64,000 nucleotides of DNA from Salininema proteolyticum (GCF_042685645.1 NZ_JBHUNX010000001.1:3224001-3288000), one strand, 5' to 3'; positions 18,443 through 34,450 are shown, numbered from the stretch's first letter. The notes: generated by a model from the letters alone, not told the origin. Made by a program: numbers and translations.

Positions 18443-19042
18443 GAAGCCTTAATCCCTTTCAACAGTCCGCGGTCTCCCGCGGAATCGGTTACGTTCCTAC
18501 GCCCTCTCGGACGCCGCCATCTCACTCGGCTCTCGCCGTCGCTTCCCGCCGCCGCGCTCGGACGTGTCGCGTCTCTCCGGTCGAAGCCCTGGGGGCAGAC
18601 GCGTCCATCTCGATGGAGTCCCGCGGTCTTACGGCCGCATGGCCCATACCGGGCCACATGGCGGCGGCGTGCGTGCCGATGGCGTCCCCCTTTCGGGAGG
18701 CAGGCACGCAACCTGGCCTGGCACTCACGAGGACCGAGCTGCCGGAGTAGACAGGGCCGTCATGCCGCACGTTCGCGGTGTCCAAGCACAAGGGAATAGC
18801 TCAGGCAGTTTATCCGGTCCGACGTGCGGGAGAACTGCTCCGGGAGCGGGCCGTAGGCCCTATCACACCGGGTCGACCGCCGTGCGGACCTACCCGAGCC
18901 GCTGCCATCTTACCTCATTTCCCGCCCCGTCCCCAAGCGGGTTGTGCATGAACGGCACCACGACTCATCTGCCCGAACGCCCTTCCGGAGCCCTCGGGCC
19001 CGGAACCGCCCGCGACGGTCCGGCATTGCGGAGACCGCCTGT
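18443..19042 (-). promoter_or_regulatory. Non-coding region: str operon promoter and leader
   Basis: About 600 bp without a credible gene lies before rpsL. On the minus strand a hexamer TAAACT near 18800-18811 is a possible -10. A hairpin in the presumed leader pairs 18670-18677 (TGCGTGCC) with 18703-18710 (GGCACGCA) and has an inner TCCC/GGGA stem. No tRNA or rRNA gene was found. The part near 18900-19042 is the 3' flank of the small membrane-protein gene. Confidence 0.4.
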
Positions 19043-19462
19043 TCAGACGGTGTTGTCGCCGTATTCCGCCCCGCCGCCGAGCCAGACCCGCAGCAGTACC
19101 AGGACCAGGACGCTCAGCGCCACGGCGGCCGCGACGGCGGTGATGCCCAACGCAGTCTTCGCGCGGCGCCTGATGTGAGGGATCTGTCCCGCGCCGAGCA
19201 GGAATCCCTCCGACTCGCCGACCTCGCGTTCGCCCTGCTTCGCCAGCTCGAGGGCCATCAGGGCGAGGAAGAAGCCACCCAGCAGCGGAGACAGGAGCAG
19301 AGCCGCGTGGGAGAGGGTGCCCGCGGTGCGGATCTTGGTGCTGGGGACCGGCTCGGGGTCGGCCGCGTGGCGGCCGGGGGACTCGGGCGCTGCCACGCTC
19401 ACCCGGGGCCTGTCGTCCTCGGGAGCCAGCGCTCGCCACTTGTCTTCATCCACAACGCCCAT
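19043..19462 (-). CDS. Predicted two-helix membrane protein of unknown function
   Basis: A 139-residue protein from ATG 19462 (or 151 residues from GTG 19498, which has AGGGG close upstream). The first 45 residues are acidic and Pro-rich, followed by a hydrophobic segment near residues 52-75, a charged loop (KQGEREVGESEGF), and a second hydrophobic segment near residues 108-130. I recognise no family. It is divergent from the gene at 19657 and lies between the str operon and the HEAT-like gene, so it is a local insertion into the rpoC-rpsL interval. Confidence 0.55.
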   Translation of the reverse strand: MGVVDEDKWRALAPEDDRPRVSVAAPESPGRHAADPEPVPSTKIRTAGTLSHAALLLSPLLGGFFLALMALELAKQGEREVGESEGFLLGAGQIPHIRRRAKTALGITAVAAAVALSVLVLVLLRVWLGGGAEYGDNTV

Positions 19463-19593
19463 GATATCCACAGACGCGGAAAAGACGGCGAAGCGCACTT
19501 ACCCCTGCGCTCCGCCGCCTCCTCACCGGGGAGACTCAGACTCGCTGACACCCTCACCGTAGATCGACGGATCATAATTTCTTCACAGAAAGC

Positions 19594-22500
19594 TCATACG
19601 CGCCCGCACCGTACAATGGGTCCGTCCCGCCTCCGATCCCGGAAAGACGCCCGCTCATGCCCGACCAGCCCGCCGCTCCCCCGCCCGTCACCCCCAACAC
19701 CAAGGGTTCCAAGGCCACGCCGGCCGTCCTGGTCGTCCTCGCCCTCGTCGCCGCCGGCGGCCTCTTCATGGGCTGGAATACCCTCTCCGGCTGGTCGTTC
19801 GACGACCTCGGCTCCGCCGTCCCCGACCTCGGCTCGGACTCCGAGGACGGGCCCTCTTACCGGGCGGAGGACTTCTTCGAGGAGACCGAGACGGGCGCGG
19901 AGGTCACCTACACCCTCAAGTCCGACGGGTCCGAGAAGACCGGCGAGCTGATTTTCGACGGCGTATCCGACCAGGAGAACTGCACCCTCGCGGTGGAGAA
20001 CGCGAAATACGCCGACGCCTTCGACGACTGCGCCCGCTCGGTGGAGGCCCGGTTCCACCACGCCGATTTCGCCTCCGCCGCCTGCGTGTGGATCGTCGAG
20101 TTCGACGAGGAGGACACCGCCGTCATGGCCGAGAAGGCCTACGAGTCCGTCGCGTCCCGCCACGGGGAGGGCACCGACTGGCGCTTCGCCGACTGCACCG
20201 GCGGCGACTTCTCCGGAGCCGATGCCTTCCACAACAAGATGACCCGCCAGGGACGCTTCCTCGTCCTGTCGGTCGGATCGATCCAGAACCCCGCCCCCGA
20301 CGAGGCCGTCGAGTCCTACGTCTTCGGCCTGGCCTTCCAGCACACGGACTGGTCCAACATGATCATGCTGGAGAACCCCTAACTCGCCCGCTGTCCAGAC
20401 GTCGGCGGCGACATAGCGGACCTCGGGGTCCCCGTGCCGCCGCAACGCCTTCACCAAGGACCTCGTGCGCTCCGTCCACGGCAGGTGCGAGCCTCCGACC
20501 TGGTCGAGCACGAAGGCCGCGACCAGCGCCGCCCTGCCGTCGCCGGTGTCCACCAGGCTCTCCAGGAAGCTGGGGACGTGCTCGCCGCCCTCCTGCCAGA
20601 TCCGCCGCGCGAACCGGTCGGCCGCGGCGCGGGCCTCCAGGGTGTGGGAGAGCCCCGCGGCGAACCCGGCGAGCTCCTCGGGGCTCGAGTCCCAGGCCAG
20701 GGTCTGCGCGCGCAGTTTCAGGGCCAGGTGCCCGGGCATCTCCGCGGCCGCGGTCCACAGTGCCTCCCGGTTGCCCGCCGCGTTCAGCATGAGCCAGTTG
20801 CACAGGGCGGACAGTCTCTGCCGCGCCGGCAGGTCCCGGTTCTCCTCCGCCTCGGGCTCCTCCACCGTCCGCAGCAGCCGGATCACCCGGGCCAGGCGGT
20901 CGAGCCCCGTGCCCTCCCCCGCGAGCCTCGACAGCGCCGCGGCGGCCCGCTGCCACGGAGCGGCGCCGACCATACCCGTGACCATCCGCGCCAGGGCCTC
21001 GACCGCCGCGGGCTCCGTGGACGCCCATGCCCTGAGGGAGTCCATCCCCTCCTCGGCCAAGTCGGGATCGCCGGAACCGCAGGCGTCCACGGCCGCACCC
21101 GCGACGGTCTCCTTGAGCGCCGCCGGGACCCCGTGCGGTTCAAGGCGCAGAACGGATTCGCACACGTCCGGCCCGAACCGGACCGAGTCGGCCAGGATCG
21201 CTCCGGCCGCGGGATGTTCCAAGCGGTGGTCGATCAGCTGGGCGACGATCTCCGCCCGCAGCCCGACCGAGAGGTCGGCGCCCCACCGCTCGCGCAGCCG
21301 GTCGCCGTCGACCTCGAGCCCCTGCCCGATCCACAGGCCCACCGCCAGCCTCTCCAGGGAATGGGTCCCGGTCAGGTCCTTCAGGCGCCGGGTGAGCAGG
21401 TCCGGGCGCATCCGACGTCCGCGTTCGCCCAGCGCCAGGGCCGCCAGCCCCAGATCGTCCCCGCCGGACCGGTCGATCAGCAGGTTCCAGGCCGCATCGT
21501 CCCGAACGTTCCCGAGCGTGAGCAGTGCCGTCGCTCCCACCAGTCCGGGGTCGTCGAGGTGGGGGCTCACCCGGGCGAGGTCCAGCTCCGGAAACCGGGC
21601 CATGGCCCTCAAACCCCGGGCCCGCTCCCGGTCGTCGCGCCGTTCGTCCGCGACCAGTCCGCCGAGCTGGTCCAGGAACGCCGCCCGCAGCCTCGGAGGC
21701 CACTTCCTGGTCACTGCGATGCCCAAGGGGCGCATCAGGACCGACGCCTCGCCCGTCGTCGTGGCGTCTCCCCGCTCCAACCACCGCGCCACCATGTCCG
21801 GACGGTGCCTAGCGACTCGTGCGAAGACTCCCGGAACCGGCAGCAGCCCGGTCCCTTCCAGGAGCCCGAGGCGCCCCGACCGGTCCGGCCCCGAACCTAG
21901 CCACAGCTCCACGGTCTTCTGCGCCGCGACCGCGTCGTCACCGAACACGACCTCGGCCAGCAATTCCTCGAAGCCGGCCACCCGGTGCGCGTCGCGTCCG
22001 AGCCGACGGGCGAACCTCCGCAGCAACCTGGTCCGCCCCAGGGACACTTGGTCGCGCAGCACCGCCATGCTCCGAAGCGCGAGCTCCACGGCCTCGTCCC
22101 TCGACAGCATGGCGAGTCCGCGCCGCACCTCCTCCACATCGCCCAGGCGGGCGATGCTCTCGAAGACCTCCATGGCGAACTCGCCGAAGCCCGCGTCCCG
22201 CAACCGGACGGCCAGATCGATGACGGCTCTGTCCGTCTCGCCGGTGCGCCAAGGGGAGCGGAGGGCCGTCTCCAGCAGCTCCCGCAACCGCTCCACGTGC
22301 TCCTCGCGCCAGGCCGCGGCCGGCACCCGGGCCAACGTCTCCAGGACGGCGGACCGCACCTGGTCCTGATCCGCCACGGCCCTCTTCGCATGGGAGAGGA
22401 CCTCCCCGAGCACGTCGGGACCGCCGTCCATGACCGCGGCGCCCACCAGGTGCCGGTAGCCCTCGGCCCTCTGCGCCGCGTTGGGCCTTCCGACACCCTC

Positions 22501-23598
22501 CAACAGCGTCTCCCGGGACTCGGCCCACGGCAGCGCCGTGTACAGGAGCATCCGGTAATCCCGGCTCTGTTCGGCCGAGCGGCTCTGGAGCCGTCTCCTC
22601 GCCTCGCCGATCCGGTAGTCCCTGGGCAGCTCTTCGAGCAGTTCGGTGAAGACCGACCGCGCGCGTTCCGGCCCCATGGCCTCCAGGACTTCCCGCCTCT
22701 TGCGGGGGCTCAGTGAGAAGACCAGCTTCCGGAAGGGCCAGAAACCGTGGCCGTCCGCCGCGAGACCGGCGATCGCCTCCGCCGGCTCCCTTTCCAGGGC
22801 CCTTCCGATCGAGCGGGGAACTCCGAAGTGGTAAAGACGGTTCCCCCGCTCCCGCGAGTGGAGGAGGGTCCACGTCTTCTCTGGGTCCAGGGCGAGCCAG
22901 CGGGGGACGCACCTCCTGCCCGGGGTCGACGCCGAACTCCAGCGGTTCTCCAGGGAGAGGTCCAGCCAGGAGGCGGGGTCGGCCTGTCCCGCGACCTCGA
23001 TGCCCGCGGCGTGGCGCTCCCACCACGACTTGCGGGCCGACTCCGGCCTCTCGGCAAGCGCGTTCCGCGCGTACTCCGTGAACGCTCCCGGGTGCCGCCG
23101 CGCCAGGGACTTCCAGTTCACGACCGCATAGCCCATCTCGGGCAGCAACCGGGCCACGGTCTCTCCACCGCACGCCGGCAACAGCCTGACCGCCTCCGCG
23201 TCGCCGAAGTGCTCGCGGACCGCCGGAAGTATCCGTTCGGCCGTCCCGCTCCTCTGCTGGCGCCGCACCTCCCGGTAGACGCGAATCCGCACCGTCTTGG
23301 CCGCCTCCAGGACCCGGCGGCGATCCTCGTCGGACAGCGGGCCGCACCGCACCGCCAGGGCGCCGGCATAGGCGGCCACCGTCGCGTCGCCGTGGCCGAT
23401 GAGCCGTCCCAGAAACTCCCGCTCGCCCGCCCTCGCCGCCGCGAAGAGCGCCGTCTGCGCGCCGAACAGGCCGTGTCCGGCCAGTTCCCCGAGCCGTCCG
23501 TCGGCCCCGAGGCGCTTCGCCTCCGATGCCAGACGCCGGTAGCGCTCTCCCGGGGAGAGGGGCGCGATCTCATCGAGGAATGCCGCAGTGCCGTTCAT
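19594..23598 (-). CDS. Giant HEAT-repeat-like alpha-helical protein; 3' end doubtful
   Basis: The open frame from ATG 23598 gives 1334 residues. About the first 1,070 residues (23598 to near 20385) are a Leu/Ala/Arg-rich all-helical solenoid with repeated helix pairs (for example ARVSPHLDDPGLVGATALL and WLERGDATTTGEASVLMRP), HEAT-repeat-like and cytosolic, with no signal peptide. TACGAT at 23606-23611 lies 7 nt before ATG, suggesting a leaderless message. The remaining 260 codons run antisense through the convergent gene 19657-20382 and look unnatural (long Val/Gly/Asp runs). Removing one base from the CCC at 20387-20389 would end the protein at a TAG (20379-20381) just at the gene boundary. 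So the true C terminus is probably near 20379. Confidence 0.6.
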   Translation of the reverse strand: MNGTAAFLDEIAPLSPGERYRRLASEAKRLGADGRLGELAGHGLFGAQTALFAAARAGEREFLGRLIGHGDATVAAYAGALAVRCGPLSDEDRRRVLEAAKTVRIRVYREVRRQQRSGTAERILPAVREHFGDAEAVRLLPACGGETVARLLPEMGYAVVNWKSLARRHPGAFTEYARNALAERPESARKSWWERHAAGIEVAGQADPASWLDLSLENRWSSASTPGRRCVPRWLALDPEKTWTLLHSRERGNRLYHFGVPRSIGRALEREPAEAIAGLAADGHGFWPFRKLVFSLSPRKRREVLEAMGPERARSVFTELLEELPRDYRIGEARRRLQSRSAEQSRDYRMLLYTALPWAESRETLLEGVGRPNAAQRAEGYRHLVGAAVMDGGPDVLGEVLSHAKRAVADQDQVRSAVLETLARVPAAAWREEHVERLRELLETALRSPWRTGETDRAVIDLAVRLRDAGFGEFAMEVFESIARLGDVEEVRRGLAMLSRDEAVELALRSMAVLRDQVSLGRTRLLRRFARRLGRDAHRVAGFEELLAEVVFGDDAVAAQKTVELWLGSGPDRSGRLGLLEGTGLLPVPGVFARVARHRPDMVARWLERGDATTTGEASVLMRPLGIAVTRKWPPRLRAAFLDQLGGLVADERRDDRERARGLRAMARFPELDLARVSPHLDDPGLVGATALLTLGNVRDDAAWNLLIDRSGGDDLGLAALALGERGRRMRPDLLTRRLKDLTGTHSLERLAVGLWIGQGLEVDGDRLRERWGADLSVGLRAEIVAQLIDHRLEHPAAGAILADSVRFGPDVCESVLRLEPHGVPAALKETVAGAAVDACGSGDPDLAEEGMDSLRAWASTEPAAVEALARMVTGMVGAAPWQRAAAALSRLAGEGTGLDRLARVIRLLRTVEEPEAEENRDLPARQRLSALCNWLMLNAAGNREALWTAAAEMPGHLALKLRAQTLAWDSSPEELAGFAAGLSHTLEARAAADRFARRIWQEGGEHVPSFLESLVDTGDGRAALVAAFVLDQVGGSHLPWTERTRSLVKALRRHGDPEVRYVAADVWTAGELGVLQHDHVGPVRVLEGQAEDVGLDGLVGGGVLDRSDRQDEEASLAGHLVVEGIGSGEVAAGAVGEAPVGALPVAGRDGLVGLLGHDGGVLLVELDDPHAGGGGEIGVVEPGLHRAGAVVEGVGVFRVLHREGAVLLVGYAVENQLAGLLGPVGLEGVGDLRARLGLLEEVLRPVRGPVLGVRAEVGDGGAEVVERPAGEGIPAHEEAAGGDEGEDDQDGRRGLGTLGVGGDGRGSGGLVGHERASFRDRRRDGPIVRCGRV
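19657..20382 (+). CDS. Single-pass membrane-anchored protein of unknown function
   Basis: A 241-residue protein: a Pro/Ala-rich N-terminal tail, one membrane helix near residues 23-42, an acidic linker, and an exported domain of about 170 residues with four Cys that could pair (in ENCTLAVEN, FDDCARS, SAACVWIVEF, ADCTGG). The start is ATG 19657 with GGAAAG about 10 nt upstream; TACAAT at 19612-19617 is a candidate -10. The whole gene is antisense to the 3' extension of the giant ORF 19594-23598, but its codon use, helix and Cys pattern support it as the real coding strand here. No family was recognised. Confidence 0.65.
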   Translation: MPDQPAAPPPVTPNTKGSKATPAVLVVLALVAAGGLFMGWNTLSGWSFDDLGSAVPDLGSDSEDGPSYRAEDFFEETETGAEVTYTLKSDGSEKTGELIFDGVSDQENCTLAVENAKYADAFDDCARSVEARFHHADFASAACVWIVEFDEEDTAVMAEKAYESVASRHGEGTDWRFADCTGGDFSGADAFHNKMTRQGRFLVLSVGSIQNPAPDEAVESYVFGLAFQHTDWSNMIMLENP

Positions 23599-23634
23599 GC
23601 CGGAGATCGTACCGAAGGCGTGCCAGAACGACAC

Positions 23635-23666
23635 GAAGGCGGCGGCCCGCAAGGGCCGCCGCCTTC
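23635..23666 (-). terminator. rpoC terminator
   Basis: A perfect 14-bp stem (23635-23648 with 23653-23666) and a 4-nt loop, 22 nt downstream of the rpoC stop on the minus strand and before the HEAT-like gene. Confidence 0.85.
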
Positions 23667-23687
23667 ATTCAGCACTGTTTATGGCGC

Positions 23688-27575
<3,888 letters not shown>

Positions 27576-27665
27576 TAAACTCTTCCCCTTATAAAACGTC
27601 AAACGGTCAATCAGTTCGCATGCGGGGTGGCGGCGGATCGCTCCGCCGCCACTCGACGCCGATTG

Positions 27666-31196
<3,531 letters not shown>

Positions 31197-31855
31197 GATA
31201 CGTCCTTCCGAGGACAGATGCGGATGACGGCCGGTGCACTGCGGGTCACTGTGTCGCAGGAACGAGACGGAAGGAATGCGGCACCCGGAACAGCCCTTGG
31301 TGAGTCGGTTCACTCATCGACTACTAGATTGCTGACTGGTGGATGGCCGGCCTTATAAGCTCTCCGATGGGTCCACCGTCGTGCCGACCGTGGCAGATCG
31401 GCCCTGATCATGGTCCGTCGGAGAGTTCAGTCTGTGTCCCTGCACACAAATGCGACATGAACAGGGCAGCGCAAATTAATAGTGTATATGAGAATATCAG
31501 AGGCGTCAAACCCTGACGTTAGTGAGGCGCGCCATGCCGCGACCGTGTCGCGGGGAGCGCTGTGCGGCGGGACGCCGTGGTGGTTGCGCTGCAGACCGAG
31601 GCGACGGACTGCCCTGACACACCATGGTGCGTCGGACGGGCCGGTTGCACGACCTGTTTGCCAGAAGTTTAACCCAGAGGTATGACATCGCGTCACCGCC
31701 TCCGTCCGACTCCCACAAGAAGGAGCCCTTCAAGCAAGACCTAGTGTGACGCATGAGGTACCCGCACGTCAAGCCCGTCGTCCACCGGTATGAGATTCCT
31801 CTGAATCTCGCCGACCCCTCCCCATGGGGCGCAATGGAAGTGCTCTAGAACGACG
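31197..31855 (-). promoter_or_regulatory. Long rpoB 5' region, non-coding
   Basis: About 660 bp between the rplL terminator and rpoB without a credible gene. It contains an AT-rich stretch (31470-31505; minus-strand TATACACTATTAATTTG) that stands out from the GC-rich surroundings and could hold the rpoB promoter. Short open frames here lack ribosome sites and typical codon use. Confidence 0.45.
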
Positions 31856-31890
31856 AAAAACCGGGGACCGCGCCGAAGCGCGGCCCCCGG
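31856..31890 (-). terminator. Intrinsic terminator between rplL and rpoB
   Basis: On the minus strand a 13-bp stem (31878-31890 with 31861-31873, one G-U pair) is capped by a C(UUCG)G tetraloop and followed by five U (31856-31860). It is the most classical terminator in the window and separates rplJL from rpoBC transcription. Confidence 0.92.
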
Positions 31891-31990
31891 CCTCAGACAC
31901 ATGAGGACTGGGAGAGCCCTGACGGGTCCTCACCCTACGAGACCGCAAGCGGCCCCGCAGGAAACCCGTGGAAGTTTCGCGTGGTGTCCC

Positions 31991-32374
31991 TTACTTGAGG
32001 GAGACCGAGGCGCCGGCGCCCTCGAGGGCCTCCTTGGCCTTCTCGGCGTCTTCCTTCTTGGCGGCCTCGAGAACGGCCTTCGGGGCGCCCTCGACGAGCT
32101 CCTTGGCCTCCTTGAGGCCGAGACCGGTCAGTCCGCGGACCTCCTTGATGACCTTGATCTTGGAGTCGCCGGCGGCCTCGAGGACGACGTCGAAGTCGGT
32201 CTTCTCCTCGGCCTCCTCGGCTCCACCGGCGGCGGCGCCGGCGGCGGCGACCGCGACGGGGGCGGCGGCGGTGACGTCGAACTTGTCCTCGAAGGCCTTG
32301 ACGAACTCGGAGAGCTCCAGCAGGGTCATGCCCTCGAACTGCTCGAGCAGCTCTTCGGTGGAAAGCTTAGCCAT
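31991..32374 (-). CDS. rplL: 50S ribosomal protein L7/L12
   Basis: A 127-residue stalk protein that recruits translational GTPases. The N-terminal dimerisation helix (MAKLSTEELLEQFEGMTLLE) is followed by an Ala/Gly-rich hinge near residues 52-65 and the C-terminal domain with KIKVIKEVRGLTGLGLKEAK. The start is ATG 32374 with GAAAGGAAT upstream. It is 25 nt after rplJ and is terminated by a UUCG hairpin 100 bp downstream. Confidence 0.97.
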   Translation of the reverse strand: MAKLSTEELLEQFEGMTLLELSEFVKAFEDKFDVTAAAPVAVAAAGAAAGGAEEAEEKTDFDVVLEAAGDSKIKVIKEVRGLTGLGLKEAKELVEGAPKAVLEAAKKEDAEKAKEALEGAGASVSLK

Positions 32375-32399
32375 GGTGATTCCTTTCGATTATCGGCGA

Positions 32400-32936
32400 C
32401 TACTCGCCGGCAGCTTGTTTCTTGTCCTGCAGGGCGGCGCCCAGACGGGCGACCTGCGAGAGCGGGGCGTTGAAAAGGCTCGCGGCCTTCTGCTGCCCGC
32501 CCTTGAGCGCGCCGGCCAGCTTCGCGAGGAGGACCTCGCGGCTTTCCAGGTCGGCAAGCTTCTTGATCTCGTCGACGGACAGCGCTTCGCCGTCCATGAC
32601 TCCGCCCTTGATGACCAGCGCCTCGTGATCCTTGGAGAAATCACGCAGGGCCTTCGCGGCCTCGACCGGCTCGCCCTCGACGAAGGCGATGGCGGTCGGA
32701 CCCGTGAACAGGTCGTCAAGCTCGCTCACGCCCGCGGCGTTGGCAGCGCGCTTGGCAAGGGTGTTCTTGGCGACGCGGTACTTCACGCCCGCGCCGAGGG
32801 AACGACGGAGCTCCTGGATCTCGTCGACGGACAGTCCGCGGTACTCGGTGAGCACGGCGGCGCCGGCGTTCGAGAAGTCGTCGGTCAGCTCGGAGATGGC
32901 GGAAAGCTTTTCCGCCGGGTATTCCCGTTCAGCCAT
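32400..32936 (-). CDS. rplJ: 50S ribosomal protein L10
   Basis: A 178-residue L10, the base of the L7/L12 stalk. The N-terminal globular RNA-binding domain (VLTEYRGLSVDEIQELRRSL, YRVAKNTLAKRA) precedes a C-terminal helix that binds L7/L12. The start is ATG 32936 with AAGGAGG 8 nt upstream; an in-frame ATG further upstream gives an atypical N terminus. The L10-L12 complex is known to bind its own leader in other bacteria; a matching leader with alternative hairpins lies upstream (32937-33183). Confidence 0.96.
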   Translation of the reverse strand: MAEREYPAEKLSAISELTDDFSNAGAAVLTEYRGLSVDEIQELRRSLGAGVKYRVAKNTLAKRAANAAGVSELDDLFTGPTAIAFVEGEPVEAAKALRDFSKDHEALVIKGGVMDGEALSVDEIKKLADLESREVLLAKLAGALKGGQQKAASLFNAPLSQVARLGAALQDKKQAAGE

Positions 32937-33183
32937 GTTTCCCTCCTTTCTTCGGCCTAGTGGAGATGGCTCGGCCTTCCCCAACCGTTAGGAGGCGACA
33001 TAAAAAATGACGCCTCAACGGGCGTCGAATACAAAAGATGGGAGCGCGCGGGAGCGCGGAATTCACCATGAATTGCTTTTCAATCGCCCTGCGCGGGCCG
33101 GGTTCGCCCCTCCTCTGGAGGGCCCGTTTACGCCGTTTCCGGCAGCCTGCGGTCTTCGGGTTGTGGAAAACGATTCAAGCATA
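32937..33183 (-). ncRNA. rplJ leader RNA (L10 leader-like)
   Basis: The 320-bp gap before rplJ carries minus-strand TATGCT (33178-33183) as a candidate -10, then a GAAGACCGCAGG block followed by a CUGCCGGAAACGGC-type hairpin that resembles the L10 leader family, which binds the L10-L12 complex. It ends with two mutually exclusive hairpins around a U6 tract at 32985-33026. The family match is by eye. Confidence 0.55.
32985..33026 (-). promoter_or_regulatory. Candidate attenuator before rplJ: two competing hairpins
   Basis: Minus strand: GACGCC (33021-33026) pairs with GGCGTC (33009-33014), followed by T6 (33002-33007), a small intrinsic terminator. Alternatively CCGTT/GAGGCG (33017-33021, 33011-33016) pairs with CGCCTC/AACGG (32992-32997, 32985-32989), placing the U-tract in the loop. 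The two cannot form together. Confidence 0.5.
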
Positions 33184-33201
33184 GCAGTGCGGACGCGGAA
33201 A

Positions 33202-33229
33202 GGCCCGGGACGGGTCTCCGTCCCGGGCC
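33202..33229 (-). terminator. Hairpin terminator after rplA
   Basis: A perfect 12-bp stem (33202-33213 with 33218-33229) and a 4-nt loop, 30 nt after the rplA stop on the minus strand; it partly separates rplKA from rplJL. Confidence 0.8.
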
Positions 33230-33258
33230 AGATCACAGTGTGACGCTTAAGGCTTCGG

Positions 33259-33951
33259 CTAGGCCTTCATCTTCGGCGTCTCGACGGGGATTCCCGGACC
33301 CATCGTGGTGGTCACCGTCGACTTCTTGACGTAGACGCCCTTCGAGCTCGAGGGCTTGAGACGCACGATCTCGTCGACGGCCGCGGCGTAGTTCTCCGTC
33401 AGCTGCTCGGCGGTGAAGCCGGTCTTGCCGATGACGAAGTGCAGGTTCGCGTGCTTGTCGACGCGGAAGGTGATCTTTCCGCCCTTGATCTCCTTGACGG
33501 CCTTGGCCACGTCCGGCGTGACGGTGCCCGTCTTCGGGTTCGGCATGAGACCGCGCGGCCCCAGGATGCGCGCGATACGGCCGATCTTGGCCATCTGGTC
33601 CGGAGTGGCGACGGCGGCGTCGAAGTCGAGCCAGCCCTCCTGAATCCGCTTGATCAGCTCGTCGGAGCCGACCTCGTCGGCGCCGGCCTCGGTGGCCGCC
33701 TCGGCGGCCGGGCCCTCGGCGAAGGCGATGACGCGGACGGTCTTGCCCGTGCCGTTGGGCAGGGAGACGGTGCCGCGCACCAGCTGGTCGGCCTGGCGGG
33801 GGTCGACCCCGAGCCGCAGGGCGACCTCGACGGTGGCGTCGAACTTGGCCGGGTTGGTTTCCTTGGCGAGCTGCACGGCCTCTTCAGGCGTGTACAGCCG
33901 CGAACGGTCGACCTTCTTGGCGAGGTCGTTGAACTTCTTTCCGCGCTTCAT
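33259..33951 (-). CDS. rplA: 50S ribosomal protein L1
   Basis: A 230-residue L1 of the ribosomal L1 stalk, involved in E-site tRNA release. Signature segments are MKRGKKFNDLAKKVDRSRLY, NPAKFDATVEVALRLGVDPR and the L1 motif GPRGLMPNPKTGTVTPDV. The start is ATG 33951 with AAGGA 7 nt upstream; longer in-frame starts add a non-conserved tail. It follows rplK by 70 nt. In E. coli L1 represses its own operon; no copy of the L1 site was verified here. Confidence 0.97.
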   Translation of the reverse strand: MKRGKKFNDLAKKVDRSRLYTPEEAVQLAKETNPAKFDATVEVALRLGVDPRQADQLVRGTVSLPNGTGKTVRVIAFAEGPAAEAATEAGADEVGSDELIKRIQEGWLDFDAAVATPDQMAKIGRIARILGPRGLMPNPKTGTVTPDVAKAVKEIKGGKITFRVDKHANLHFVIGKTGFTAEQLTENYAAAVDEIVRLKPSSSKGVYVKKSTVTTTMGPGIPVETPKMKA

Positions 33952-34021
33952 CGAATCATCCTTGAGATGTCGTGGTGGGGGCGAGCGCCACCCTCCCACT
34001 GGCTGTCAGGTCTGTGTCGTT

Positions 34022-34450
34022 CTACTCGACGTTGATGCCCATGGAGCGGGCGGTGCCGGCGACGATCTTCGCGGCGGCGTCGATGTCGTTGGCGTTCAGG
34101 TCGGGCATCTTCTTCTCGGCGATCTCCTTGACCTGGTCCATCGAGACCTTGCCGACCTTCTCGCGGTGCGGCTCTCCGGATCCCTTCTGGACGCCCGCGG
34201 CCTTGAGCAGCAGCTTGGCGGCCGGCGGGGTCTTGAGGACGAACGTGAAGGAACGGTCCTCGTAGACGGTGATCTCGGCCGGGACGATCTCGCCCCGCTG
34301 GTTCTCGGTGGCGGCGTTGTAGGCCTTGGTGAACTCGACGATGTTGACGCCGTGCTGACCCAGGGCGGGACCGACCGGCGGCGCCGGGGTCGCCTGTCCA
34401 CCCGTGAGTTCGAGCTTGAACGTCACAACGGCCTTTTTGTTGGGAGCCAT
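34022..34450 (-). CDS. rplK: 50S ribosomal protein L11
   Basis: A 142-residue L11 of the GTPase-associated centre. The N-terminal domain has MAPNKKAVVTFKLELTGGQA and the Pro pair in TPAPPVGPALGQHGVNI, the thiostrepton-region motif; the C-terminal rRNA-binding domain ends ARSMGINVE. The start is ATG 34450 with AGGAGA 10 nt upstream. The Pro residues whose change gives thiostrepton resistance appear wild type. Confidence 0.97.
   Translation of the reverse strand: MAPNKKAVVTFKLELTGGQATPAPPVGPALGQHGVNIVEFTKAYNAATENQRGEIVPAEITVYEDRSFTFVLKTPPAAKLLLKAAGVQKGSGEPHREKVGKVSMDQVKEIAEKKMPDLNANDIDAAAKIVAGTARSMGINVE

Noticed and set aside
31506..31772. Small minus-strand ORF between rplL and rpoB
   Set aside because: No ribosome site, atypical codons and no recognisable domain; the region is better explained as the rpoB promoter and leader.
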